A DNA stretch of 64,000 nucleotides from Piscinibacter sp047600445 (GCF_047600445.1 NZ_JASGKT010000002.1:558001-622000), one strand, 5' to 3'; positions 33,980-42,726 are shown, counted from the stretch's first letter. The notes: generated by a model from the letters alone, not told the origin. Translations and numbers: made by a program.

Positions 33980-34901
33980 GAGCGACGAGCCCGCCACCGA
34001 CCGTTCCGCGCGCGGGCTCGACGCGCGGGCGGTGGATGCCGCATTGCGCCGCCTGGCGCGCGCGGACCAGGCGCCGTGGCTGCATCGCGAGGTGGCGCGG
34101 CGCATGGCTGAACGGCTCGAAATCATCCGGCTGCGGCCCGCGCTGCTGATCGACTGGTGGTCGTGGCTGGGCGCCGGCGAGGCGGCGCTCGCGCAGGCCT
34201 ATCCGCAGGCGCGGCGTGTGCTCGTCGAGCCGACCGCGGCGCTCGGGCGGCGCAGCGAGGCGGCGCTGGCGCGGCCGTGGTGGTCGCCGCGGCGCTGGCG
34301 TGCGGATGCGCCGCGCGTGCAGCTCGACGGCGAGGCGCTGCCGCCGGGCGCGCAACTGCTGTGGGCCAACATGATGCTGCACGCCGTGGCCGACCCGCCC
34401 GCGCTGTTCGCGCGCTGGCAGCAGGCGCTGGCGATCGACGGCTTCGTGATGTTCTCCTGCCTCGGCCCCGGTACGCTGCGCGAACTGCGCGCCTTGTACG
34501 AGCGGCTCGGCTGGGGCGACGCGACGCCGAACTTCGTCGACATGCACGACCTCGGCGACATGCTCGTGCATGCCGGCTTCGCCGATCCGGTGATGGACCA
34601 GGAACTGCTGACGTTGCAGTGGCGCGACGCCGGCGCGCTGCTCGCCGAACTGCGCGCGCTCGGCGGCAACGCCTCGCCGCGGCGCTTTCGGGCGCTGCGC
34701 ACGCCGCGCTGGCGCGAGCGCCTGGTGGATGCACTTTCCTCTCTGGCCGACGGGCAGGGGCGCATCTCGCTGAGTTTCGAAGTCGCCTACGGCCATGCCT
34801 TCCGCGCCGCGCCGCGCCAGCCCGTGGCCGAAGAGACCCGCGTGCCGATCGCCGACATGCGCGCGTTGATCCGGCGCCGGAACGCCAAAGCGGTGCGCTA
34901 A
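33978..34901 (+). CDS. BioC-like SAM-dependent methyltransferase
   Basis: 307 residues. APWLHREVARRMAERLEIIR is typical of the BioC/malonyl-ACP methyltransferase group. A shortened Rossmann core follows (PALLIDWWSWLGAGEAALAQ), in which the usual glycine-rich SAM motif DLGCGTG is not recognisable. LLWANMMLHAVADPPALFA corresponds to motif IV and GFVMFSCLGPGTLRELRALY to motif VI of BioC. BioC O-methylates malonyl-ACP to prime biotin synthesis. The altered SAM loop leaves open whether it is active. No other biotin genes are adjacent. Divergent from comF. Confidence 0.72.
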   Translation: MSDEPATDRSARGLDARAVDAALRRLARADQAPWLHREVARRMAERLEIIRLRPALLIDWWSWLGAGEAALAQAYPQARRVLVEPTAALGRRSEAALARPWWSPRRWRADAPRVQLDGEALPPGAQLLWANMMLHAVADPPALFARWQQALAIDGFVMFSCLGPGTLRELRALYERLGWGDATPNFVDMHDLGDMLVHAGFADPVMDQELLTLQWRDAGALLAELRALGGNASPRRFRALRTPRWRERLVDALSSLADGQGRISLSFEVAYGHAFRAAPRQPVAEETRVPIADMRALIRRRNAKAVR

Positions 34902-35093
34902 AATCTTTGCACTCGATCAAAGCTGCGCCGCTACGAGCGTGCTTGGCGATTCGGTGGTCAGTACCACGTAAGACAGGGGATGTCGATCGGCACGATCGCT
35001 GCCATTCGACGACGTGGCCGCCGCGCGGTTGGGGGAGCCGGGGTAGTACCTGCCCGGTGCGGCTTGAGCGGCATCAAATCTGAAGTGAGAACG
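34902..35093 (+). promoter_or_regulatory. Leader/promoter region before the cytochrome oxidase operon
   Basis: About 190 non-coding bases. TAAAAT (34899-34904) at the end of the methyltransferase gene is a possible -10, but no -35 is found at 16-18 bases. CTTTG (34905-34909) and CAAAG (34918-34922) can pair around an 8-base loop. GAAGTGAG just before the coxB ATG is the ribosome-binding site. I see no protein-coding gene here. Confidence 0.4.
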
Positions 35094-36269
35094 ATGAAGA
35101 CGATCAAATCACTCCGCGCGGCGCTGGCGCGCGGCACCGTTGCGGCGGGCGCCCTGCTGGCCACTCAGGCCGCGCTGGCCGTCAACAGCCTGCCGGGGGG
35201 GCCGGCGGTCAACCAGCTCGACCTGCACCCGCCGGTGACGAAGATCGCCGCCGAGCAGCAGTGGCTGCACTGGTTCATGCTGGTGATCTGCACGGTGATC
35301 TTCATCGCCGTCTTCGGCGTGATGTTCTATTCGATCATCAAGCACCGCAAGAGCCGTGGCGCCAAGGCCGCCAACTTCCACGAGAGCACCACGGTCGAGA
35401 TCGTCTGGACCATCGTGCCGCTGCTGATCGTGATCGCGATGGCGCTGCCGGCCACCAAGGTGGTGGTCGCGATGAAGGACACCAGCGCCGCCGACCTGAC
35501 CATCAAGGCCACCGGCTACCAGTGGAAGTGGGGCTACGACTACATCAAGGGCGAGGGCGAGGGCATCGGCTTCCTGTCCACGCTCGACCCCACGCACCGC
35601 GAGATGTCCAACAGCGGCCACCCGCCGCCGACCGACGACTACCTGCTCAAGGTCGACAACCCGCTGGTCGTGCCGGTGGACACCAAGGTGCGTGTCATCA
35701 CCACCGCCAACGACGTGATCCACGCCTGGATGGTGCCGGCCTTCGGCGTCAAGCAGGACGCGGTGCCGGGCTTCGTGCGCGACGCCTGGTTCCGCGCCGA
35801 GAAGACGGGCGACTTCTACGGCCAGTGCGCCGAGCTGTGCGGCAAGGAACACGCCTACATGCCGATCCACGTCAAGGTGCTGGCCAAGGCGGACTACAGC
35901 GCCTGGGTCGAGGCCAAGAAGAAGGAGATGGCGGCGGCGGCCGACGATCCGGCCAAGGTCTGGAAGCTCGAGGACCTGGTGGCGCGCGGCGAGAAGGTCT
36001 ACGCCACCAACTGCGCGGCCTGCCACCAGGCCAACGGCCAGGGCGCCGGGCCGATCAAGCCGCTCGACGCCTCGCCGGTGGTGCTCGACGCCGACAAGGC
36101 CAAGCAGATCGCCGTGGTGCTCAACGGCCAGAACAACGGCGCGATGCCGCCGTGGAAGCACCTGTCCGACACCGAGCTGGCCGCGGTGATCACCTACACC
36201 AAGAACCACTGGTCGAACAAGACCGGCCAGGTGGTGCAGCCGGCGGACGTGCTCGCCGCCCGCAAGTAA
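35094..36269 (+). CDS. coxB: Cytochrome c oxidase subunit II with fused cytochrome c domain
   Basis: 391 residues; receives electrons from cytochrome c through the binuclear CuA centre. An N-terminal export signal ends near ATQAALA. Two transmembrane helices follow (about 56-80 and 104-125). The periplasmic cupredoxin domain has VIHAWMVPAFGVKQDAVPG and the CuA Cys pair C245/C249 in GQCAELCGKEHAYM. A C-terminal cytochrome c domain carries CAACH (307-311) and a methionine region GAMPPWKHL. The cytochrome fusion resembles caa3-type oxidases and is common in betaproteobacteria. First gene of the oxidase operon. Confidence 0.96.
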   Translation: MKTIKSLRAALARGTVAAGALLATQAALAVNSLPGGPAVNQLDLHPPVTKIAAEQQWLHWFMLVICTVIFIAVFGVMFYSIIKHRKSRGAKAANFHESTTVEIVWTIVPLLIVIAMALPATKVVVAMKDTSAADLTIKATGYQWKWGYDYIKGEGEGIGFLSTLDPTHREMSNSGHPPPTDDYLLKVDNPLVVPVDTKVRVITTANDVIHAWMVPAFGVKQDAVPGFVRDAWFRAEKTGDFYGQCAELCGKEHAYMPIHVKVLAKADYSAWVEAKKKEMAAAADDPAKVWKLEDLVARGEKVYATNCAACHQANGQGAGPIKPLDASPVVLDADKAKQIAVVLNGQNNGAMPPWKHLSDTELAAVITYTKNHWSNKTGQVVQPADVLAARK

Positions 36270-36293
36270 TCCGTCGCATTGAGGACACACGTC

Positions 36294-37937
36294 ATGAGCG
36301 CTGTCATCGACCACCACGGCGGCCACGCGGCCGGCCACGCCCACGGTCACGATCACCACGACCACCACCACGCGCCGCACGGCTGGCGCCGCTGGCTCTA
36401 CGCGACGAACCACAAGGACATCGGCACGATGTACCTGCTGTTCTCGTTCGCAATGCTGATGATCGGCGGCATGCTCGCGCTGCTGATCCGCGCCGAGCTG
36501 TTCCAGCCGGGGCTGCAGATCGTCAACCCGCAGTTGTTCAACCAGCTCACCACGATGCACGGCCTGATCATGGTGTTCGGCGCGATCATGCCGGCCTTCG
36601 TCGGCTTCGCGAACTGGATGATCCCGCTGCAGATCGGCGCGAGCGACATGGCCTTCGCGCGCATGAACAACCTCAGCTTCTGGCTGCTGATCCCGGCGGC
36701 GATCATGCTGGTGGGCTCGTTCTTCATGCCCGGCGGCGCGCCCGCCGCGGGCTGGACGCTGTACGCGCCGCTGACGCTGCAGATGGGCCCGAGCATGGAC
36801 GCCGGCATCTTCGCGATGCACATCATGGGCGCCAGCTCGATCATGGGCTCGATCAACATCATCGTCACGGTGCTGAACATGCGCGCGCCGGGCATGACGC
36901 TGATGAAGATGCCGCTGTTCTGCTGGACCTGGCTGATCACCGCCTACCTGCTGATCGCGGTGATGCCCGTGCTGGCGGGCGCGATCACGATGACGCTGAC
37001 CGACCGCCACTTCGGCACGCACTTCTTCAACCCCGCGGGCGGCGGCGACCCGGTGATGTACCAGCACATCTTCTGGTTCTTCGGGCACCCCGAGGTCTAC
37101 ATCATGATCCTGCCGGCGTTCGGCATCGTCAGCGCGATCATCCCGGCCTTCGCGCGCAAGCCGCTGTTCGGCTACGCCTCGATGGTCTACGCCACCGCGT
37201 CGATCGCGATCCTGTCGTTCATCGTCTGGGCGCACCACATGTTCACCACCGGCATGCCGGTGACGGGCCAGCTCTTCTTCATGTACGCGACGATGCTGAT
37301 CGCGGTGCCCACCGGCGTGAAGGTGTTCAACTGGATCGCCACGATGTGGCGCGGCTCGATGACCTTCGAGACGCCGATGCTGTGGGCGGTCGGCTTCATC
37401 TTCGTGTTCACGATGGGCGGCTTCACCGGCCTGATCTGCGCGATGGCGCCGATCGACATCCAGATCCAGGACACCTACTACGTCGTGGCGCACTTCCACT
37501 ACGTGCTGGTGGCCGGCTCGCTGTACGCGCTGTTCGCCGGCGTCTACTACTGGGGCCCGAAGTGGACCGGCGTGATGTACTCCGAGACGCGCGGCAAGAT
37601 CCACTTCTGGGGCTCGCTGATCTTCTTCAACGTCACCTTCTTCCCGATGCACTTCCTCGGCCTGGCCGGCATGCCGCGCCGCTACGCCGACTACCCGATG
37701 CAGTTCGCCGACTTCAACATGGTCGCCTCGATCGGCGCCTTCGGCTTCGGGCTGATGCAGGTGTACTTCTTCTTCTTCGTGGTCGTGCCGATGATGCGCG
37801 GCAAGGGCCCCAAGGCGCCGCAGAAGCCCTGGGAAGCGGCCGAAGGCCTGGAGTGGGAAGTGCCGTCGCCGGCGCCGTTCCACACCTTCGAGACGCCGCC
37901 CAAGCTCGACGCGACGGCCACCAGGGTGATCGGCTGA
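36294..37937 (+). CDS. ctaD: Cytochrome c oxidase subunit I
   Basis: 547-residue catalytic subunit with twelve membrane helices holding haem a and the haem a3-CuB site. A His-rich N-terminal tail (repeated HDHHDHHH-like) precedes WLYATNHKDIGTMY. TMHGLIMVFGAIMP has a haem a ligand. WFFGHPEVYIMILP is the CuB/Tyr-His crosslink motif, AHHMFTTGMP holds two more CuB His, and VVAHFHYVLVAG the haem a3 and a ligands. All ligands are present. ATG at 36294 with TTGAGGACA upstream. The His-rich tail may bind metal. Followed by the small assembly gene. Confidence 0.97.
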   Translation: MSAVIDHHGGHAAGHAHGHDHHDHHHAPHGWRRWLYATNHKDIGTMYLLFSFAMLMIGGMLALLIRAELFQPGLQIVNPQLFNQLTTMHGLIMVFGAIMPAFVGFANWMIPLQIGASDMAFARMNNLSFWLLIPAAIMLVGSFFMPGGAPAAGWTLYAPLTLQMGPSMDAGIFAMHIMGASSIMGSINIIVTVLNMRAPGMTLMKMPLFCWTWLITAYLLIAVMPVLAGAITMTLTDRHFGTHFFNPAGGGDPVMYQHIFWFFGHPEVYIMILPAFGIVSAIIPAFARKPLFGYASMVYATASIAILSFIVWAHHMFTTGMPVTGQLFFMYATMLIAVPTGVKVFNWIATMWRGSMTFETPMLWAVGFIFVFTMGGFTGLICAMAPIDIQIQDTYYVVAHFHYVLVAGSLYALFAGVYYWGPKWTGVMYSETRGKIHFWGSLIFFNVTFFPMHFLGLAGMPRRYADYPMQFADFNMVASIGAFGFGLMQVYFFFFVVVPMMRGKGPKAPQKPWEAAEGLEWEVPSPAPFHTFETPPKLDATATRVIG

Positions 37938-37947
37938 GGCGAGCACG

Positions 37948-38061
37948 ATGACGCCCGAAGAACAGAAGAAGGCCAACCTGCGGCTCGGGCTGATCCTGGC
38001 CTCGGTGGCGCTGGCGCTGTTCGTCGGCTTCATGGCCAAGAGCGCGTTCTTCGGCATCTGA
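37948..38061 (+). CDS. Cytochrome oxidase small assembly protein
   Basis: 37 residues: a charged start (MTPEEQKKANLRLG) and one transmembrane helix (LILASVALALFVGFMAKSAF). It sits 10 bases after ctaD and 16 before ctaG. Position and form match the tiny single-helix proteins annotated in betaproteobacterial oxidase operons as small assembly proteins. No enzymatic motif exists. GAGGCGAGCACG upstream gives a weak ribosome-binding site. Confidence 0.8.
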   Translation: MTPEEQKKANLRLGLILASVALALFVGFMAKSAFFGI

Positions 38062-38077
38062 ACCACCGAGCCCCGGC

Positions 38078-38671
38078 ATGAGCGCGAGCCCGCACGACAC
38101 CGACCCGACGCTGCGCAGCGACAACCTGCGCATGTTCGGCAAGCTCGGCGTGATCGTCGCGCTGATGTTCGGCTTCGGCTACGCGCTGGTGCCGATGTAC
38201 TCGGCGATCTGCACGGCGCTGGGCATCAACGTGCTGTCGGTGGCCGAGCGCAAGGTGCCGGGCAACGCGCCGGCGGCCGCGCGCGGCAACTCGCAGGTCG
38301 ACACCAGCCGCGTGGTCACGGTGGAGTTCGACGCCAACGCGCGCGGGCCGTGGGAGTTCAAGCCGGCGCGCAGCTCGCTCGACGTGCACCCCGGCGAGAT
38401 GGCCACGGTGATGTACGAGTTCCGCAACGTGCAGAACCGCACGATGGCCGCGCAGGCCATCCCGAGCTACGCGCCGCGCCAGGCGATGGCGCACTTCAAC
38501 AAGCTCGAGTGCTTCTGCTTCAACGAGTACACGCTCGCGCCCGGCGAGAGCAGGCAGTGGCCGGTGGTGTTCGTGATCGACCCCAAGCTGCCCAAGGACG
38601 TGCGCACCATCACGCTGTCGTACACCTTCTTCGAGGTGGGCGGCAAGACGCCCGCGGAGCCCAGCTCGTGA
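38078..38671 (+). CDS. ctaG: Cytochrome c oxidase assembly protein CtaG (Cox11)
   Basis: 197 residues. One N-terminal membrane helix (about 22-42, LGVIVALMFGFGYALVPMYS) anchors a periplasmic copper-binding domain. The family signature NKLECFCFNEYTLAPGES contains the CFCF copper site. ARGPWEFKPARSSLDVHPGE is another conserved block. Cox11 delivers copper to the CuB site of subunit I. The stop overlaps the GTG start of the next gene by 4 bases. Confidence 0.96.
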   Translation: MSASPHDTDPTLRSDNLRMFGKLGVIVALMFGFGYALVPMYSAICTALGINVLSVAERKVPGNAPAAARGNSQVDTSRVVTVEFDANARGPWEFKPARSSLDVHPGEMATVMYEFRNVQNRTMAAQAIPSYAPRQAMAHFNKLECFCFNEYTLAPGESRQWPVVFVIDPKLPKDVRTITLSYTFFEVGGKTPAEPSS

Positions 38672-38898
38672 GCGAGGGCCTGAAGGAAGCCACGCGCCGC
38701 AAGGGCTCGCTGCTGCGCACGATGCGCGCGGTGGCGTGGTCGTTCTTCGGCGTACGCAAGTCGCGCGAGCACGAGAGCGACATCGCCCAGCTCAACCCGG
38801 TGCACGTGATCGTCGCCGGCGTGATCGGCGCCGTCGTCTTCATCGGCGTATTGGTGCTCGTCGTCAACTGGATCATCGCCAGCGGCGTGGCGAAGTAG
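38668..38898 (+). CDS. DUF2970-type small membrane protein of the oxidase operon
   Basis: 76 residues from a GTG overlapping the ctaG stop (GTGA). A basic N-terminus (KEATRRKGSLLRTMRAVAWSFFGVR) is followed by HESDIAQLNPVHVIVAG and one strong transmembrane helix (about 48-72). The RAVxWSFFGVRK and NPVHVI blocks are those I associate with DUF2970 proteins found between ctaG and ctaE in betaproteobacteria. Role unknown; by context it assists oxidase assembly or stability. Confidence 0.82.
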   Translation: MSEGLKEATRRKGSLLRTMRAVAWSFFGVRKSREHESDIAQLNPVHVIVAGVIGAVVFIGVLVLVVNWIIASGVAK

Positions 38899-38932
38899 AG
38901 AACTGACTGAAACAGGACCCAGAGGAGAACCC

Positions 38933-39817
38933 ATGTCGGCAACGACCCCGCACGGGCAGACGCCCTACTACTTCGTTCCGGAGCCGTCGCGCTTTCCGGT
39001 GCTCACCGCCACCGGGCTGTTCTTCGTCATCCTCGGCGCGGGCCAGTGGGTCAACGGCCACGGCTGGGGCGCGTGGGTCACGCTGTTCGGCCTGCTGATG
39101 TGGGCCTTCGTGCTGCAGGGCTGGTTCCGCCAGGCGATCAGCGAGAGCGAGGGCGGCCTGTACAGCGAGCGCATCGACGTCTCGTTCCGCTGGAGCATGA
39201 GCTGGTTCATCTTCTCCGAGGTGATGTTCTTCGGCGCGTTCTTCGGCGCGCTGTACTGGACGCGCCTGCACGCGCTGCCCAACCTGGGCAGCCTGGAGAA
39301 CGCGCTGCTGTGGCCCGACTTCAAGGCCGTGTGGCCCAGCGCCGCGCCGGGCCACACCGGCTCGCCGGCAGGCATCGTCGAGCCGTTCACGACGATGGGC
39401 CCGTGGCCGCTGCCGACGATCAACACGCTGCTGCTGCTGACCTCCGGCGTCACGCTGACGATCGCGCACCACGCGCTGATCGCCGACAAGCGCGGCAAGA
39501 CGATCTTCTGGATGTGGATCACCGTGCTGCTGGGCGCGACCTTCCTGTGCGTGCAGGGCTACGAGTACATGCACGCCTACCGCGACCTGAACCTCAAGCT
39601 CAGCTCCGGCGCCTACGGCTCGACCTTCTTCATGCTGACCGGCTTCCACGGCTTCCACGTGCTGGTCGGCATGCTGATGCTGCTGTTCATCACGCTGCGG
39701 CTGATGAAGGGCCACTTCACGCCGCAGCGCCACTTCGGCTTCGAGGGCGCGGCGTGGTACTGGCACTTCGTCGACGTGGTCTGGCTCGGCCTGTACATCG
39801 TGGTGTACTGGGCCTGA
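38933..39817 (+). CDS. ctaE: Cytochrome c oxidase subunit III
   Basis: 294 residues with seven predicted helices. YYFVPEPSRFPVLTATGLF at the N-terminus, WSMSWFIFSEVMFFGAFFGA with the conserved Glu of helix III, FMLTGFHGFHVLVGMLML and WYWHFVDVVWLGLYIVVYW at the C-terminus are all diagnostic. AGAGGAGAA upstream is a good ribosome-binding site. Subunit III stabilises the catalytic core. A strong intrinsic terminator lies 24 bases after the stop. Confidence 0.96.
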   Translation: MSATTPHGQTPYYFVPEPSRFPVLTATGLFFVILGAGQWVNGHGWGAWVTLFGLLMWAFVLQGWFRQAISESEGGLYSERIDVSFRWSMSWFIFSEVMFFGAFFGALYWTRLHALPNLGSLENALLWPDFKAVWPSAAPGHTGSPAGIVEPFTTMGPWPLPTINTLLLLTSGVTLTIAHHALIADKRGKTIFWMWITVLLGATFLCVQGYEYMHAYRDLNLKLSSGAYGSTFFMLTGFHGFHVLVGMLMLLFITLRLMKGHFTPQRHFGFEGAAWYWHFVDVVWLGLYIVVYWA

Positions 39818-39841
39818 GGCGAGACCCGCGGGGCCGCGAGG

Positions 39842-39864
39842 AACGCCGCGCAAGCGGCGTTTTT
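39842..39864 (+). terminator. Intrinsic terminator after ctaE
   Basis: AACGCCGC (39842-39849), a GCAA tetraloop, and GCGGCGTT (39854-39861), then further Ts to 39864. Perfect 8-bp stem with a T-run on the plus strand. It separates coxB-ctaD-ctaG-ctaE from the SURF1-sco part and may also stop the convergent DUF2909 gene, since the arms begin with AA on the other strand. Confidence 0.88.
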
Positions 39865-39866
39865 CG

Positions 39867-40088
39867 TTAGGAGCCCAGCGGAATGCCCTTCGGCTGGATC
39901 CAGCCCATGTACCAGGCCAGCATCACGAACGCGAACAGCGCCACCGAGATCGCCACGCGCACGGCGAGCGCGCGCATCATGCGGCCCGACTTCGGCCGGC
40001 CGTCGCGGCCTTCGCGCAGCATGAACACGCCGGCCGAGGCCAGCGCGCCGAGGATGCCGACGAAAGCGAGCGCGAGCAGGATCTTCAT
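39867..40088 (-). CDS. Twin-transmembrane protein (DUF2909-like)
   Basis: 73 residues with two hydrophobic helices (about 3-22 and 44-63) separated by a basic loop RDGRPKSGRMMRALAVR. The layout matches DUF2909/twin-transmembrane proteins common next to the SURF1 gene in betaproteobacterial oxidase loci. It is on the opposite strand to the oxidase genes, divergent from SURF1 with 54 bases between. The stop TAA is only 2 bases from the ctaE terminator. Function unknown. Confidence 0.8.
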   Translation of the reverse strand: MKILLALAFVGILGALASAGVFMLREGRDGRPKSGRMMRALAVRVAISVALFAFVMLAWYMGWIQPKGIPLGS

Positions 40089-40142
40089 GCGCGCCGATTA
40101 TCCGCCGCCGCCGCTGCGGCCTTTCCCTCGGGCGGGGCGCGC

Positions 40143-40877
40143 ATGAACACGCGCGCCCGGCGCCTGGTCGTGCTGGCCGCCGCGCTGGCCGGCGTGGCGC
40201 TGACCGCCCGGCTGGGCGTGTGGCAGCTCTCGCGCGCCGCCGAGAAAGAGGCGATGCAGGCCGCGCTGCTGGCGCGCGGCGGCGAGGCCCCGCTGGCGCA
40301 GGCCGAACTCGCGCGCACCCACGACGCGGCCGAGGCGCAGCGCCACCGGCGCATCGTGCTGCAAGGGCGCTGGATCGGCGGGCGCACGATCTTCCTCGAC
40401 AACCGGCCGATGGACGGCCGCGCCGGCTTCTACGTCGTCACGCCGCTGGCGCTCGAAGGCGGCGAGGGCGACGCGGTGCTGGTGCAGCGCGGCTGGGTGC
40501 CGCGCGACGCCGCCGACCGCACGCGCGTGCCCGAGCTCGCCTCGCCGGGCGGCGTGGTGCGCATCGAAGGCCGCATCGCCGCACCGCCGTCGCGGACCTA
40601 CGAACTGGGCGCCGAAGGGCAGGGCGCGATCCGGCAGAATCTCGACCTCGACGCTTTCGCGCGCGAAACCGGCCTGCGCCTGAGGCCGCTGTCGGTGCAG
40701 CAGGCCGACGGCGCCGGGGCGGCGGCCGACGGGCTGCTGCGCCACTGGCCGGCGCCCGCGCTCGACGTGCACAAGCACTACGGCTATGCCTTCCAGTGGT
40801 TCGCGCTCGCGGCCTTGATCTCGGGTCTGTATGTCTGGTTCCAACTCGTCCGTCCGCGGCTCGCAAGGCGCGCCTGA
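40143..40877 (+). CDS. SURF1-family oxidase assembly protein
   Basis: 244 residues, two helices at the ends (about 9-24 and 214-232) with a large periplasmic loop. LGVWQLSRAAEKEAM, FLDNRPMDGRAGFYVVTPL, VLVQRGWVPRD and HYGYAFQWFALAALISGLYVW are the SURF1 signature blocks. SURF1 helps insert haem a into subunit I. The 3' end overlaps the following gene by 47 bases in another frame. Confidence 0.92.
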   Translation: MNTRARRLVVLAAALAGVALTARLGVWQLSRAAEKEAMQAALLARGGEAPLAQAELARTHDAAEAQRHRRIVLQGRWIGGRTIFLDNRPMDGRAGFYVVTPLALEGGEGDAVLVQRGWVPRDAADRTRVPELASPGGVVRIEGRIAAPPSRTYELGAEGQGAIRQNLDLDAFARETGLRLRPLSVQQADGAGAAADGLLRHWPAPALDVHKHYGYAFQWFALAALISGLYVWFQLVRPRLARRA

Positions 40878-41547
40878 AGCGGCCTCGCCGCTGAGCTTCA
40901 CCGTGCATTCGATGCCCGAGCCGGGCCTGGCCGAGGCCGGCCGCCGCACCGCCACGGGCCGCGTCAAGATGCTGCTGATCCTGCTGGTGTGCGCGGCGCC
41001 GGTGATCGCCTCGTACTTCAGCTACTTCGTGATCCGGCCCGAGGGCCGCACCAACTACGGCACGCTGATCTCGCCGCAGGTGCCGCTGCCCGAGGCGCTG
41101 CCGCTGGCCGACCCGCAGGGCCGCGCGGTGGCCGCGGCCTCGCTGCACGGCCAGTGGCTGCTGGTGGTGGTGGGCGGGGGCGACTGCGACGCGGCCTGCG
41201 AGAAGCGCCTGTGGCTGCAACGCCAGCTTCGCGAGGCGCTGGGCCGCGACAAGGACAGGCTCGACAAGGTCTGGCTGGTCGACGACGCGCAGCCGCTGCG
41301 CGCCGAGCTGATGCAGGCGCTGAACGCCGGCGAGCCGGTCACCGTGCTGCGCGCGCCGCGCGAGGCGCTGGCGCAGTGGCTGAAGCCGGCCGAGGGCGCG
41401 GCGCTCGAGGCGCACTTCTACATCGTCGACCCGCGCGGCCACTGGATGATGCGCGCGCCCGGCGAGCCCGACGCGGCCCGGCTGCGCCGCGACCTCGAGA
41501 AGCTGATGCGCGGCTCGGCGGGCTGGGACAGCCCCGGCCGGCCCTGA
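40831..41547 (+). CDS. Membrane-anchored thioredoxin-like protein of the oxidase locus, CxxxC motif
   Basis: 238 residues. One transmembrane helix (about 46-68, VKMLLILLVCAAPVIASYFS) precedes a periplasmic domain. GGGDCDAACEKRLWLQRQLR has a CxxxC placed as in Sco copper chaperones, and HFYIVDPRGHWMMRAP resembles the end of a thioredoxin-like fold. I recall similar proteins in betaproteobacterial oxidase operons without an assigned role. It may handle copper or thiols during CuA assembly. The ATG at 40831 lies 47 bases inside the SURF1 gene; a start at 40912 would avoid the overlap but lose the conserved LSFTVHSMP block. Confidence 0.78.
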   Translation: MSGSNSSVRGSQGAPEAASPLSFTVHSMPEPGLAEAGRRTATGRVKMLLILLVCAAPVIASYFSYFVIRPEGRTNYGTLISPQVPLPEALPLADPQGRAVAAASLHGQWLLVVVGGGDCDAACEKRLWLQRQLREALGRDKDRLDKVWLVDDAQPLRAELMQALNAGEPVTVLRAPREALAQWLKPAEGAALEAHFYIVDPRGHWMMRAPGEPDAARLRRDLEKLMRGSAGWDSPGRP

Positions 41548-41555
41548 CGAAGAGC

Positions 41556-42710
41556 ATGGACGCCGCCCAGCCGCTGTACGACCTTTCGCCGCTGCTGCGC
41601 ATGGCGCTGCTCGGCGGCGTGCTCGCGCTCGGGCCGCTGGCCTGGCTGTGGCTGCGCCATCGCGACGCCTCGCCGGCGGGCCGCGCGCATGCGCTGACGC
41701 TGCTGGTGCTGTTCCTGACCTTCGACCTGGTGGTGTTCGGCGCCTTCACGCGGCTGTCCGACTCCGGCCTGGGCTGCCCCGACTGGCCGGGCTGCTACGG
41801 CAGCGCCAGCCCGCTGGGCGCGCACGCCGAGATCCACGCCGCGCAGAGCGCGCAGCCCGGCGGCCCGGTGACGCACGGCAAGGCCTGGGTCGAGATGATC
41901 CACCGCTACCTCGCGACCACGGTGGGCATGCTGATCATCGTGATGACGGCAACGGGCTGGCGCGATGCGCGCCGCGGCCGCGCCGCGCTTTCGCCGTGGT
42001 GGGCGACGGCGACGCTCGCCTGGGTGTGCGCGCAGGGCGCGTTCGGCGCGCTGACGGTCACGCTCAAGCTGGTGCCGGCCATCGTCACGCTGCACCTGCT
42101 CGGCGGCATCGGGCTGCTGGCGCTGCTGGCGGTGCAGGCCGAGCTGCAGCGTCCGCGTCCGCTGGCGCTGTCCGCCGCGCTGCGCCGCGGCCTGGCCGGC
42201 GTGGCCGCGCTGGCGCTGCTGCAGGCGGCGCTGGGCGGCTGGGTCAGCACCAACTACGCGGTGCTCGCCTGCCGCGAGTTCCCGACCTGCCAGGGCGCGT
42301 GGTGGCCGGCGATGGACTTCCGCCACGGCTTCACGCTGTGGCGCGCGCTGGGCGAGACCAAGCAGGGCGACTTCCTGCCCTTCGAGGCGCTCACCGCGAT
42401 CCACTACACGCACCGCCTGACGGCTTACGCGCTGTTCGCCGCGATGCTGGGCCTGGCCTGGGCGCTGCGCCGCGGCGGCGCCGACGCGCGCCGCGTCGCG
42501 CTGGCGCTGCTGGCGCTGGCGGCGTGGCAACTGCTGTCCGGGCTGAGCAACGTCGTGCTCGGCTGGCCGCTGCCGGCCGCGCTGGCGCACACCGCCGGCG
42601 CCGCGTTCCTGATCGCCGCGCTGGCCGCGTGGCTGACCCGCGCCGCGCTGGCGCGCCACGCGGCGCGGGCCATGCCCGCGCTCGGCGCGCCGGCCGGCGC
42701 GATCCTGTAG
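41556..42710 (+). CDS. ctaA: Haem A synthase CtaA (Cox15)
   Basis: 384-residue integral membrane mono-oxygenase that oxidises the C8 methyl of haem O to the formyl of haem A. Eight helices are apparent. GAFTRLSDSGLGCPDWPGCYG is cut here as TRLSDSGLGCPDWPGC, the family signature with its Cys pair. EMIHRYLATTVG, TLHLLGGIGL, IHYTHRLTAY and LAHTAGAAFL carry the four haem-ligand His. ACREFPTCQGAWWP is the second Cys-containing loop. It precedes ctaB by 16 bases. Confidence 0.95.
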   Translation: MDAAQPLYDLSPLLRMALLGGVLALGPLAWLWLRHRDASPAGRAHALTLLVLFLTFDLVVFGAFTRLSDSGLGCPDWPGCYGSASPLGAHAEIHAAQSAQPGGPVTHGKAWVEMIHRYLATTVGMLIIVMTATGWRDARRGRAALSPWWATATLAWVCAQGAFGALTVTLKLVPAIVTLHLLGGIGLLALLAVQAELQRPRPLALSAALRRGLAGVAALALLQAALGGWVSTNYAVLACREFPTCQGAWWPAMDFRHGFTLWRALGETKQGDFLPFEALTAIHYTHRLTAYALFAAMLGLAWALRRGGADARRVALALLALAAWQLLSGLSNVVLGWPLPAALAHTAGAAFLIAALAAWLTRAALARHAARAMPALGAPAGAIL

Positions 42711-42726
42711 GCTTCTTCGCAAGACC

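Noticed and set aside
34866..34904. TTGATC and TAAAAT as a promoter for the oxidase operon
   Set aside because: The spacer would be 27 bases. Only the -10-like hexamer was kept, with low confidence.
35109..38066. A 985-codon open frame antisense to coxB-ctaD
   Set aside because: His/Arg/Asp-rich shadow of the oxidase genes, no recognisable domain, and the sense strand contains all oxidase ligands.
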